From Owenia fusiformis (taxonomy: Eukaryota > Annelida > Polychaeta > Sabellida > Oweniidae): a DNA stretch of 64,000 nt. A program made the position numbers and the translations under genes. Position 1 is the stretch's first letter, and each line of letters begins with the position of its first letter. The stretch is taken from the NCBI GenBank assembly GCA_903813345.2, contig CAIIXF020000005.1, positions 5,857,375 through 5,921,374 of the forward strand. Direction: 5' to 3'. Shown here piece after piece: positions 35,901 to 47,900 of this stretch. The notes under the pieces are model-generated. The model was not told where the DNA came from. It saw only the letters and a list, made by a program, of their open reading frames with translations, and made no database searches.

Positions 35901-38900
35901 ATGGGAGGATGAATGCTATGCATTGGTATGAATTATGGCTAATTAAAAGATATGGGTGACCTCTAAAAGTTGGTTTTAAATAAATTCACAAATTTTGGAA
36001 CAAAAAGTCTATCAAAAACCACTTTTTGAAATTAAAAAAAAAAGTTTCACATATCACACTTTGATAACATTGGGTAAGACTACAATATAAGCCAAAGTGG
36101 TTTAAACTTTACATGGGGCCTTTAAATATTGCTGTACTATGCAATGACAAGTAAAAAGTACTTTCAATAAGATCAAATCCATTTGAATGGTTGTCATATC
36201 CTAAGAAATCTTTTTCAATGTCATTTCAGTTTGTCTAAAATTCAAGAATAAGACAACTTAATACAAACTAAAGTACATACATGTAGACAATCCTCAATAC
36301 AAGCCTGATAATTAGGATTTTAACAAGCTTAAAACTCTAAGCAGCCTTTATATATTTGAAGTTATGAATAAGCTCACATTTGAAAACTTTTTTTCTCATT
36401 TGTATGCAGCGCTTAATAGAAGAAAAAAACGTTCTTGTATTATCATACAGTGTCCCATGAGGCTCAGCAATAAATGAATTCAAAATAAATATACAAAATC
36501 AAATTCAGTTTATATTAACAAAAGAATCTCATTTGTCATTTGTTCGATTCATCATATTTTGTTGGTTAATTCTATGTTACATGTATTATCATTTTTTGTA
36601 TGTTTTTTTATCAATTATCAAAGAGCCTCAAGGTGAACCTTACAAATCTTAAATTTTGTGTTCTAAAGAACTTAAAGGTCTCTAATATCTCAGGTCTTTA
36701 GCTAATTACCAAATCAAAGTGATTGCTGTGGTAGTTATCAAAGATAATGTAATGCTACTAATTGCTGGAATCGATACACCTCCTGGGTTGTTTCCATTAG
36801 GGTCTGCTGTTGTCATTTCCATCGTCATTCCCCCCGTCATTTCTGCCTCCACTATAAGGTCACATTCTTTATGAGTTTCCATCTTTGAAGCTGCAACAAT
36901 CTCGATGTCATCCAACGCAATGTCTGATTCTACCCCAAGTCCACGCTTTGCAATGAAATCAAAAGATCTAGGTGCTCTACCAGGAGGAAATTTGGTCATC
37001 TTTGTATGCCACATTTGCCCATGGTCGCCTATTTGTTCGTCAATTACATACTTTTTTCCATCATCTGAGATGCCATAAACTGCTAAGGACCCCATAGTAG
37101 CACCATACATGAAGAATGAGTATTTTAGTTTCAGCTCCATGCATCTTGCTTCTAAAGTCAGATTAGTGCTTCTCAGGATCAGCTCTTGCGAGAAAGACAC
37201 ATTATCAGCCTCCAGATAAATAAATGACCCCCTTGGTGTCATCATATCCCCATTAGTCAATTGGTGCTCATCTGGTCCTGTGTTATCAGTGGGGGTCGGG
37301 GTTGAACGTCGTAACCATTTTTCTGAACCTATATTCTCAAAGTCACAAAAGTCCTCATTAAAGGTGCATTTAACCAGAAAAACCTCAACATGTGTGACTT
37401 TTCTCATCAATGTTATATTTCCTCTTTTCACTTCACAAGCGTACTGAGTGACATCATCAAGTTTGACGTGATGTATCATCAGACCAGTTTCATTAAAGTA
37501 GAACTTCTCATTCGCTACCACGTCAACGAAAGAAAAATGTGTTTTATGTGTATATACCCTGACTGTTGATTCAATGGTAGCATTGTCATGTAGAATGGTA
37601 GAGTTCACGCTATATTCACACGGTATCCAGGCATGAGTATTATACATAACATGAATTGATTCCATTTCTGCATCATCCATCTCTAAACCCATAGCATGTT
37701 TTATCCTGAGACATGCCAGTGCTAGAATGAACCATTGTAAAAACTCTGCCATTATGACAAAATCTTCCTTGTCTGAGTTGTACTTCTTTTCTCTTCTGTT
37801 AAACAATATAGTGTTATGTCTTCTGGGTCTTCAATCATTTGGTTCTATGAATTACCTTCTTTATATTCGCTTATTAATTGTACCCTAAGGCTTTATAAGG
37901 ACTCTATGAAGAAAATGTAATGATTGCTTGAGATATATGGTTATAAATGGTCTTTAGGACTTACAGTATAAAGATGGTGGGTTACTTGTTAGGTACTTCC
38001 TGTTATATTGGACAGCATTAAAATACTTCTTTAATGAGAAATACAGGGTGACACAAAAAATGTAACCCTCTGGAATAACTTTTCCAGTTATCACGCGCAA
38101 TCTGGAGATAAAGGTTCGATGTGAAAAAATTGTTTCCATGAGATTCATTGAGATTCAGAGAAATTGCTTTAATATAACATCTGTATGACATCTGTATATT
38201 TATGAGTCCCAGCTCAGTCGGAGAGGTCTCAATCTAGGTCAATATAAGTCTCCATATAAGTCTCTCCTCGTATCTAGTATGTGTTATATGCTCAGTTATA
38301 GTCTTGGGTTATTCTCCAAGAACTGGATCAAAAATAGTCATTCAAAATCAACATGTTAGGCAAAATGTAATAGGAATACACCTAAAGATTCTATTATCAT
38401 AATCTTTTAGTAAACCCATTTATTGGTCCTAACAGCTATTTAGATGGGATTTTGTATAATGTTGTATAAATTGAACTATGAATGCTCTATTTCTGCATTC
38501 CCACAAACATAGTTAATTCAAGGTCTTTACGACCATTTGCATGATAGCCCTTGATTTAAGTGATCGGATTTTTTCATTCAAACGGATCTAAATGAATGCC
38601 TTTAAACTCAAATGCAAAATAAATAACAAACAATTTTCAACTTCATATTTTGACTTTTTCATAAAAAAAAGAATCAACATCTGTATCATATTTCATAACT
38701 TAAAGTTCGTTTCATGTCACATTTTAATTGATTTATCACTTGAGTCACTATCACATGTTTTCCTCTTGAAATCTGTGATAAATATCATACCAGGCATTTA
38801 TGTGATTCATGTTTTGATAAATTTGACATCATAATGTGTAAAATGTAGGGTTTTTATGTCAGTATTCCCAGAAGTTCAAATCTGACTTTATATGATTTGA

Positions 38901-41900
38901 CCTTTGGTTGAGGGTAAAATAATTTCTCCCAATCATACTGCAGAAAAATATATTTTTAATATACTACATGTACATGTACATGTACAAATGTATATTGGGG
39001 TAATTAAAAATCTGATGTTAGGCAGTGTTTCCAATATTTTGAATCTTCCTTCTTTTCAATATTTGCAGTGTTGAAGGGAGCAGTGAGTGTGAGAGATGTC
39101 CAATGGGTAGCTTTGCCAATGCAACGGGGAGTTTGACTTGCACACCTTGTGAAGAGGGCACATTCTGCAAGTAGGTGGAATATACATGTCATAATGGCTC
39201 AACCTAGATACTGTTATTGACCAAATACATAGCAGCCAAATGTTGGAGTGGAGTAACAGATTAAGACATTTTCGAGTCATGTCTTCTTTTAAAAAATTTC
39301 TTTTATGAAAATAGCCAAATTTGACAAATCAATAAATACTTTCAAAATAACGATCATGTTTGTGTTAAACTTATACAGAAAACAGACTGACTTTTGATCC
39401 TCTCAATTGAAAATAAAGCATTTTGTTTTGTAATGCCATCTATTTTCATCAAAATATAAAAGCACTGTCATAATTTAGAGTTGATGGCAGAAGCCAATCA
39501 GAAGAGGGAATTTCACAAAGATTGATGTAACCTTTATAACTCCTTCAAAGAGTAGCATCTCTATAGGAGCTGTTCTAGTTATGGTACTTTATATTTTGTA
39601 TGATGAATAATACACATGTGTTTTGATTGTGTTTCAGCAAAACTGGCTCCACAGGATGTAATGTATGCAAGAAGTGTCACCCAGGTACTGTTTTACACTA
39701 TCATTTTAAAATGAATTTTTTTTGTTCTTCCATGGGCTACTTGAAACATTATATTTTAATATATTACTTCCAATGGGGTAGTGAATCTGTATGATGAAAT
39801 TCTTATTCCTACATATTTTGTTATGATAGATTTTGATACTTTTAAATATTACTTCTTTACGGGGAGTTAATCTAAAAGGAGAAACTCTTACTCCTACATA
39901 ATATCAGAGTGTATAGATATTTCAATGTGTGTTTTTGTCAGGCACATATAGTAACTCCACAAACACAACAAATTGTGCCAGTTGTGAGCTTGGGACTTAT
40001 CAGAACACAAGTGGGGCTACAGAATGCCTGGCATGTAATGCAGGAGAATACTGCAAGTGAGTAGAATAGATGAATTGAATTTGTTAATATGTACAATGTC
40101 ATGTAAAACATAGGAGGGAATAAAATCGTAAAACGCTGGACGATATATAAAGTTGTAAAACATGGGAGGATATTGAGTCACGTTTTGGATGCCGATGTCA
40201 TCTTGTTAAAAATATGACATTTAGAAGAGAAATATATTAAATAACTGTTGATCAATTTCTAGTAGAAAAAGTCACGATAAGTCAAGAGAAAATGTTGAAA
40301 TAAAATATTAAGAAACCTATGTTGCATTTCAGTAAGACAATGTGCACTGAGTGCTCAACATGCCCTGCTGGCTACTATACAGAAAATACAAAGTCTTGTA
40401 AGATGTGCTCAGCTGGAACTCATAATCCCATTCCAGGGAATAAAAAATGCTCAACATGTGGTCCGGGGTTTGAAGCTCGGTAAGTTAACAAGTTCATCGC
40501 AAATTACTGTGGTTATTGTTGAGGTAAGAGGAGAAACATAAAATGTGATATTATATTATGATTGGCTTTCTAGAGAGTATTTTAAGCCCATTGTGAGATG
40601 TGAACCCAGAGAAATGATTTAAAAAGAAAACAGAATTTACAATTTATCAGCTGAAATTCTTGCATGCACCATATCTAAAATACATTACAAATTCTATGTA
40701 ATTCCCAAATTACAAATATCAGACATTGTATTTTTTAGAAAATCAAATCATAGAAGAACAGAACTGTAATCTATTTATAGCTATATGTCTTCAGCTTAAC
40801 AATATATAGACTCCTAGTTCCCCATACTGAAACCATGTACCATTTAAACACTAACTCCCATTTGCTTAAAGAACTTTGGGCCAAAATAGTTCCCCGTATT
40901 AGTACCATATACCATGTACCTATGTATTAACATTAATTCCCATTTGCTTAAAGAACTTTGGGACAAAATTGTTCCCAGTATTAGTACCATATACCATGTA
41001 CCTACGTATTAACATTAACTGCCATTTGCTTAAAGAACTTTGGGCCAAGCTAGCTGCACTGGATGCAGTGAAGGTTACTACAAGGGAGACAACACCACAG
41101 CCTTATGCACTCCTTGTCAACCAGGTAAGTGTACTCTTTTTGCAATCTAAAGAATTGTTTCTTTCAAGGTTGTTCAATTTTGTGACAGTTGTTTTGTCCA
41201 AATGCCCTTCAAAACCAATTTATAGCAATATGGGCAGATTAAAATCTGAAATTACTGACTTCCCCAAACAAAATGTAGTACATTTACAAAGGTTTAAGAA
41301 AGTACTAGATGTGTAAGACCTTTATTGACCAATGATATCAACAGATGAATGATATCTGAAAATGGATCCATTTGTCATCAAAAAAGTGAATGGACCCAAA
41401 CATGTAATAGGTTATGGGCTAGCCCTTAAATTGCGGTATGGAGGTAGAATTTTGGAGATCATGTTAGTCACATCCTAATTTGTAATTCTCACCACAATTT
41501 GGTAATAATTAAGCAAAATTTTACAGCGTTTAGGAAAAAATCAATATTTATACCCCCCGCACAACAAAAGTAGGGGGTACATAGAAAATAATTAATAACT
41601 TTACAAAAACATAATGAATAACCAAAATATTTTCAGAATATATGCACATATATGTCATTGATAACTGGTAAAAAATTGGTGACCATAGGTATGATGGTTG
41701 CTATGGAAATAGAATTCGATTTTCAAAATTTGCTAATTTATGTCTATTTTGGGGGGCTAGTTACCGAAAAAATTCTATGTTAGCACGTTATGCTGCAAAA
41801 ATAGCATTGTTTTAAGGTTTAGAAAATTGCATATATATGTCCTGCATGCATTAAAATTGGAATGATAATTGAATCTCAATCAAAAATATTTTTTAATTTT

Positions 41901-44900
41901 TTTTGTATGACCCACCCCCTCTAAATAATCCAAAGTGGGCGTGGCATTTAACTGAATGATCAAGCCTTCTTAACAGTAGATAATTTCAATTGTATAGCCA
42001 GTATTATCACAATTTCAACAGAAGGTATGATTCTAGTATCAGTTAACACTTTCTATGATTTTTTTTATCCCCCCTCAATATTTATAACCCCTCTCCCTCC
42101 TCCACCACCCCTCCCGCATGATAAAAGTAGGGGATACATTGAAAATGATTAATAACTTTACAACAATGCAGCAAATAACCACCAATTTTCAGACAGAATA
42201 AATGTATACGTCATCAGTAATTTGAAATAATTCTTGATGGTTCTATAGAAACAGGATTTGATTGTTGTGAATTTGTGTAGATTGGGTGGGGGGGGGCTAG
42301 TTCATAAAGAATCATATCCTAGTAAATTATGCAGCAAAATACCATTGTTTTAAGGTTTAGGAACTGTCTCCTACATACATTAAAACTGAAATAATGATAG
42401 GGTGTCATTCACAAATAAATATTTTGATGAGATTATAATAATAGGTGACATACTTTGATGTAGTGGCAGAAAAAAGGTTTATAATATTGCCTGATCCTTT
42501 AATGTTGCACTGCATTATGCTTTCATTAGATTGGGGACATTCCATACCCTTTGTGCTGTGGGAAAATATATGAGATTAAGGGTTCGAGGACATACTTTTA
42601 GAATCTTTGATATATGCAGTTCAATTGATGGTAGTGGAAAACATTTCAACAAGGCCTTCAGAGTTCATAAAGTCATGAATGAGGAATTGGAATCCTTGTT
42701 GATTTCAAAATTCCATGAATCTGGAGGGTATTCAGCTTACTTATCGTGTGACCTGTAAAATGAAACCCTCTGACTGGTCAGTTCTTGTGCTTGTATTGCT
42801 ACTTAGATTGTTCTCATCGATCATCCCCGTAGCAACACAGGAAATATTGATACAGAGGGGACAATCTCAGTAGCAATACAGAATATTTCATAGGAATTAC
42901 CTCCTGAGTAAAATTTATTTGTCTAAGACCACACGATAAAACGTTATAGAATGATTTGAGGTGCAATACAGGATATATTCTGCTCTCGATATTATGTATT
43001 GGCACTCGACTTCGTCTGATTCCAACACAGAATTTTTCGAGCAGAATATATACTGTATTGCATTTCAAATCATTCAATAACTTATACTACTGCTACTTCA
43101 ACTAAAGCCTTAGTTAATATTGAAAACAATGTGTTATCACAAAGAACCAAACATTCAAGAATGACATGAAGAATGGAAAGTTTGGAAAGACTGTCCAATA
43201 CTTAGTTACATATCAGAACGTGATTGATATATCACTGAAACACCAGAGAATGGAACATCAGTCAGTTGACGAAATGTGTTTGGAAATTTGGCTACTTGGT
43301 AAAAGGACATGTTGCCACTAACACTTTCACTGTTTTGTAAGTTGTGACACACCCTTCTCCCTGGATAACTGCAATTTGCTTTTTGCTAAGCACCATAGAA
43401 TCTGTCCTAATGGGCTTTCCATGATTTTATGGTTTTCCATGAGTTTTTATTATAAACTGAATGGAGTTTCTTCATCTTAATTCGGGCGCATCAAATGATT
43501 TAGCATTGATCCTAATACAGGCATTTAACAAATTCTTAAAGTGGTGGAAGTCCTGATGATATCAAATGGCTTGATAAACACCACCAATCTGCACTCATGG
43601 TACATTAATAGTACCGTACAGTACCATTCTATTATGGTGCTGTACAGTGTCCATGGTACCGTACAATACTATTTTAGTCTATGGTACCATATATTACAGT
43701 ACCATAGCCCAAACGGTACCATATGATACTGTTGGAGATATACAACTGTATGTAATTTTACAGTACTGTTGCCTGTGAAGCTGTCATATGGACGTGAACT
43801 GTTACCTTCATCAATGATCATCATCAACAACATGTTTGGGACTGAATCTTTTTATACCAATAAGGAACTTTGCACGCCTGTTGATTGTTGGTTGTACTGT
43901 TGAGGTTTTGATTTGGACAGCATTGTACCTACCCCGTGACCTCCTTTCATGGTACATCACCCCATCATCTACCTAAGATCTGACACCAGGAAATATTGTA
44001 TCTCCGCTAAGCAATGTCAGAAGATATATTATATTGTAGCCGGCATGGTTCTGATGATCAAAAGTGCTGAAGAGATGTATGAGTCATGGAAACAAGAGTA
44101 GCAAAGTAGACAGGTAGATTGTTCTCTTTTGTTGCTCTAAAGAAAATCTACAAGACTACATGAATTCACAAAAGGACCGCGAGTTGTTTGTAGAATGTAT
44201 AGGGGGAGTTCTTTCATGCATTTCTCTTAATACACTTTAAAACATTTTATTGACTATTGTTTTGGTTTATATCACAACCCAATGAGGTGTGTATTAATGA
44301 GTAACTTTCCTGTTATCTCAAAATCTGCTTGGATACCATAGGAATGCCATGGGAAATTCCTCAAAGAGAAAATTCTAGGGAATAAGAAATGGGTACCATT
44401 TACACAATTTGAGGAATTATTGGCATACATTAAATCTATTTTAAAACAGCATCTATATGATCATAATCAATGATTCCCAGCCTCCTGAAGTTAGAAAAAT
44501 AAAAACTGGGTGTTAATCCATAGGTAATCCTTGAAAGAGAAATATTTTTGGGGGATTATATGGTGCAGTCTTATAGTCAATAAAATGGTTTAAAGTGTAT
44601 TGATGTTTTTAAGATGAAAAATACAAGCAAAATGCATTAAAAACTCCCCTGATTCATTCTACAAACAACATGCGGTCCTTTGTTTGACAATCGAATCCTT
44701 TTTCCATAGCAACCATCAAACCGATAATCACCATAATCTTTTTCCAGTTACTAATGACATATACATGTGTAATTTTAGTATGTTAATACGAGGGGAGTGG
44801 CATAAATATTTTGGGATGAACAAAATGATAAAAAGTTAACTGATGCCTACATTCTGTAGAAATATTGAACTATTAAGTAGGTTTGATCCTACAGTTAAAC

Positions 44901-47900
44901 GTCACGCTCACTTTGGATTTTAAAGAGGGGGTGGGTCAAAGTGAAATCTAAAAAATCTAATTGAAACCCAATCATCATTTCAGTTTAAATACATGCAGGA
45001 CATACATATCCATTTTTCTAAACCTTAAAACAATGCTAATTTTGCAGCAGAATTCGCAAGCATAGTATTCTTTGTGAACCAGCCCCGCTCCCAATATCTT
45101 CGCAAATTCACAAATTTTGATGATCAAATCCTGTTTAGAAACTATCATACATGTACCTATAATTACCAAGAAATTTTCCAATTACTGATGACATATACAT
45201 TTATTCTGTCTGAAAAATTGGTGGTTATTCGCTGCATTTTTGTAAAGTTATTAATCATTTTCAAGGTATCCCCTACTTTTGTCACGCGGGAGGGGTGATG
45301 GTGACGAAGGAAGGGTTATAAATATTGAGGGACATAAACAAAATCATATAAACTGGTAACTGATACCAGAATCCTACATTCTATTGAAATTGTGATAATA
45401 AAGGCTATACAATTGAAGTTATCTACTGTTAAGTAGGTTTGATCATTCAGTTAAATGCCACGCCCACTTGGGATTATTTAGAGGGGGGGGGGGGGGTTAT
45501 AGAAAAAATTTTAAAAAATATTCCTGATTGAGATTCAATCATCATTTCAATTTTAATGCATGCAGGACATATATATGCAATTTTCCAGACATTAAAACAA
45601 AGCTAATTTTGCAGCATAACTTGCTAGCATAGGATTTTTTCATTAACGAGCCCCCCAAAATAGACACAAATTAGCAAATTTTGACAATCAAATTATGTTT
45701 CCATAGCAACCATCATACCTATAGTCACCAATTTTTTACCAGTTATCAATGACATATATGTGCATATATTCTGAAAAAATTGTGGTTAACCATAATGTTT
45801 TTGTAAAGTAATTAATTATTTTCTATGTACCCCCTACTTTTGTCATGCGGGGGGTATAAATATTGGTTCTTTCCTAAACGCTGTAAAAGTTTGCTTAATT
45901 TTATTAAATTACACATGTATATGTCATTAGTAACTGGAAAAAGATTATGGTGATTATCGGTTTGATGGTTGCTATGGAAAAAGGATTCGATTGTCAAACA
46001 AAGGACCGCATGTTGTTTGTAGAATGAATCAGGGGAGTTTTTAATGCATTTTGCTTGTATTTTTCATCTTAAAAACATCAATACACTTTAAACCATTTTA
46101 TTGACTATAAGACTGCACCATATAATCCCCCAAAAATATTTCTCTTTCAAGGATTACCTATGGATTAACACCCAGTTTTTATTTTTCTAACTTCAGGGGG
46201 CTGGGAATCATTGATTATGATCATATAGATGCTGTTTTAAAATAGATTTAATGTATGCCAATAATTCCTCAAATTGTGTAAATGGTACCCATTTCTTATT
46301 CCCTAGAATTTTCTCTTTGAGGAATTTCCCATGGCATTCCTATGGTATCCAAGCAGATTTTGAGATAACAGGAAAGTTACTCATTAATACACACCTCATT
46401 GGGTTGTGATATAAACCAAAACAATAGTCAATAAAATGTTTTAAAGTGTATTAAGAGAAATGCATGAAAGAACTCCCCCTATACATTCTACAAACAACTC
46501 GCGGTCCTTTTGTGAATTCATGTAGTCTTGTAGATTTTCTTTAGAGCAACAAAAGAGAACAATCTACCTGTCTACTTTGCTACTCTTGTTTCCATGACTC
46601 ATACATCTCTTCAGCACTTTTGATCATCAGAACCATGCCGGCTACAATAAAATATATCTTCTGACATTGCTTAGCGGAGATACAATATTTCCTGGTGTCA
46701 GATCTTAGGTAGATGATGGGGTGATGTACCATGAAAGGAGGTCACGGGGTAGGTACAATGCTGTCCAAATCAAAACCTCAACAGTACAACCAACAATCAA
46801 CAGGCGTGCAAAGTTCCTTATTGGTATAAAAAGATTCAGTCCCAAACATGTTGTTGATGATGATCATTGATGAAGGTAACAGTTCACGTCCATATGACAG
46901 CTTCACAGGCAACAGTACTGTAAAATTACATACAGTTGTATATCTCCAACAGTATCATATGGTACCGTTTGGGCTATGGTACTGTAATATATGGTACCAT
47001 AGACTAAAATAGTATTGTACGGTACCATGGACACTGTACAGCACCATAATAGAATGGTACTGTACGGTACTATTAATGTACCATGAGTGCAGATTGGTGG
47101 TGTTTATCAAGCCATTTGATATCATCAGGACTTCCACCACTTTAAGAATTTGTTAAATGCCTGTATTAGGATCAATGCTAAATCATTTGATGCGCCCGAA
47201 TTAAGATGAAGAAACTCCATTCAGTTTATAATAAAAACTCATGGAAAACCATAAAATCATGGAAAGCCCATTAGGACAGATTCTATGGTGCTTAGCAAAA
47301 AGCAAATTGCAGTTATCCAGGGAGAAGGGTGTGTCACAACTTACAAAACAGTGAAAGTGTTAGTGGCAACATGTCCTTTTACCAAGTAGCCAAATTTCCA
47401 AACACATTTCGTCAACTGACTGATGTTCCATTCTCTGGTGTTTCAGTGATATATCAATCACGTTCTGATATGTAACTAAGTATTGGACAGTCTTTCCAAA
47501 CTTTCCATTCTTCATGTCATTCTTGAATGTTTGGTTCTTTGTGATAACACATTGTTTTCAATATTAACTAAGGCTTTAGTTGAAGTAGCAGTAGTATAAG
47601 TTATTGAATGATTTGAAATGCAATACAGTATATATTCTGCTCGAAAAATTCTGTGTTGGAATCAGACGAAGTCGAGTGCCAATACATAATATCGAGAGCA
47701 GAATATATCCTGTATTGCACCTCAAATCATTCTATAACGTTTTATCGTGTGGTCTTAGACAAATAAATTTTACTCAGGAGGTAATTCCTATGAAATATTC
47801 TGTATTGCTACTGAGATTGTCCCCTCTGTATCAATATTTCCTGTGTTGCTACGGGGATGATCGATGAGAACAATCTAAGTAGCAATACAAGCACAAGAAC

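Larger units (their letters stand above)
41408..44778 (+). repeat. Left arm of a giant intronic palindrome
   Basis: This 3.37-kb block is repeated in inverse orientation at 45909-49274. Mirror positions sum to 90681-90687 throughout, so net length difference is only a few bases. Three small open frames (75, 87 and 61 codons) recur with identical translation in the other arm; none resembles a known protein and they are probably incidental. The arm contains two tandem subunits of about 560 bp at its outer end, a double-hairpin MITE and a GTACC-rich cluster. It lies wholly in intron 8 (41125-49292) of the cysteine-rich receptor gene. Confidence 0.95.

Noticed and set aside
37752-37806. Upstream extension of the Ig+MAM frame (18 residues)
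   Set aside because: It starts at a non-ATG codon, crosses an acceptor-like tttaacag, and would bury the signal peptide.
38045-38160. Lone mariner-like end (cagggtgacacaaaaaatgt)
   Set aside because: No matching inverse end or transposase was found nearby, so no element could be delimited. The same applies to cagggtgtctatgaaaaaag near 55838.
42531-43726. Small frames of 75, 87 and 61 codons repeated in both palindrome arms
   Set aside because: Identity between arms is explained by the DNA duplication. One overlaps the double-hairpin MITE and one the GTACC cluster; no domain, signal or splice context supports coding.
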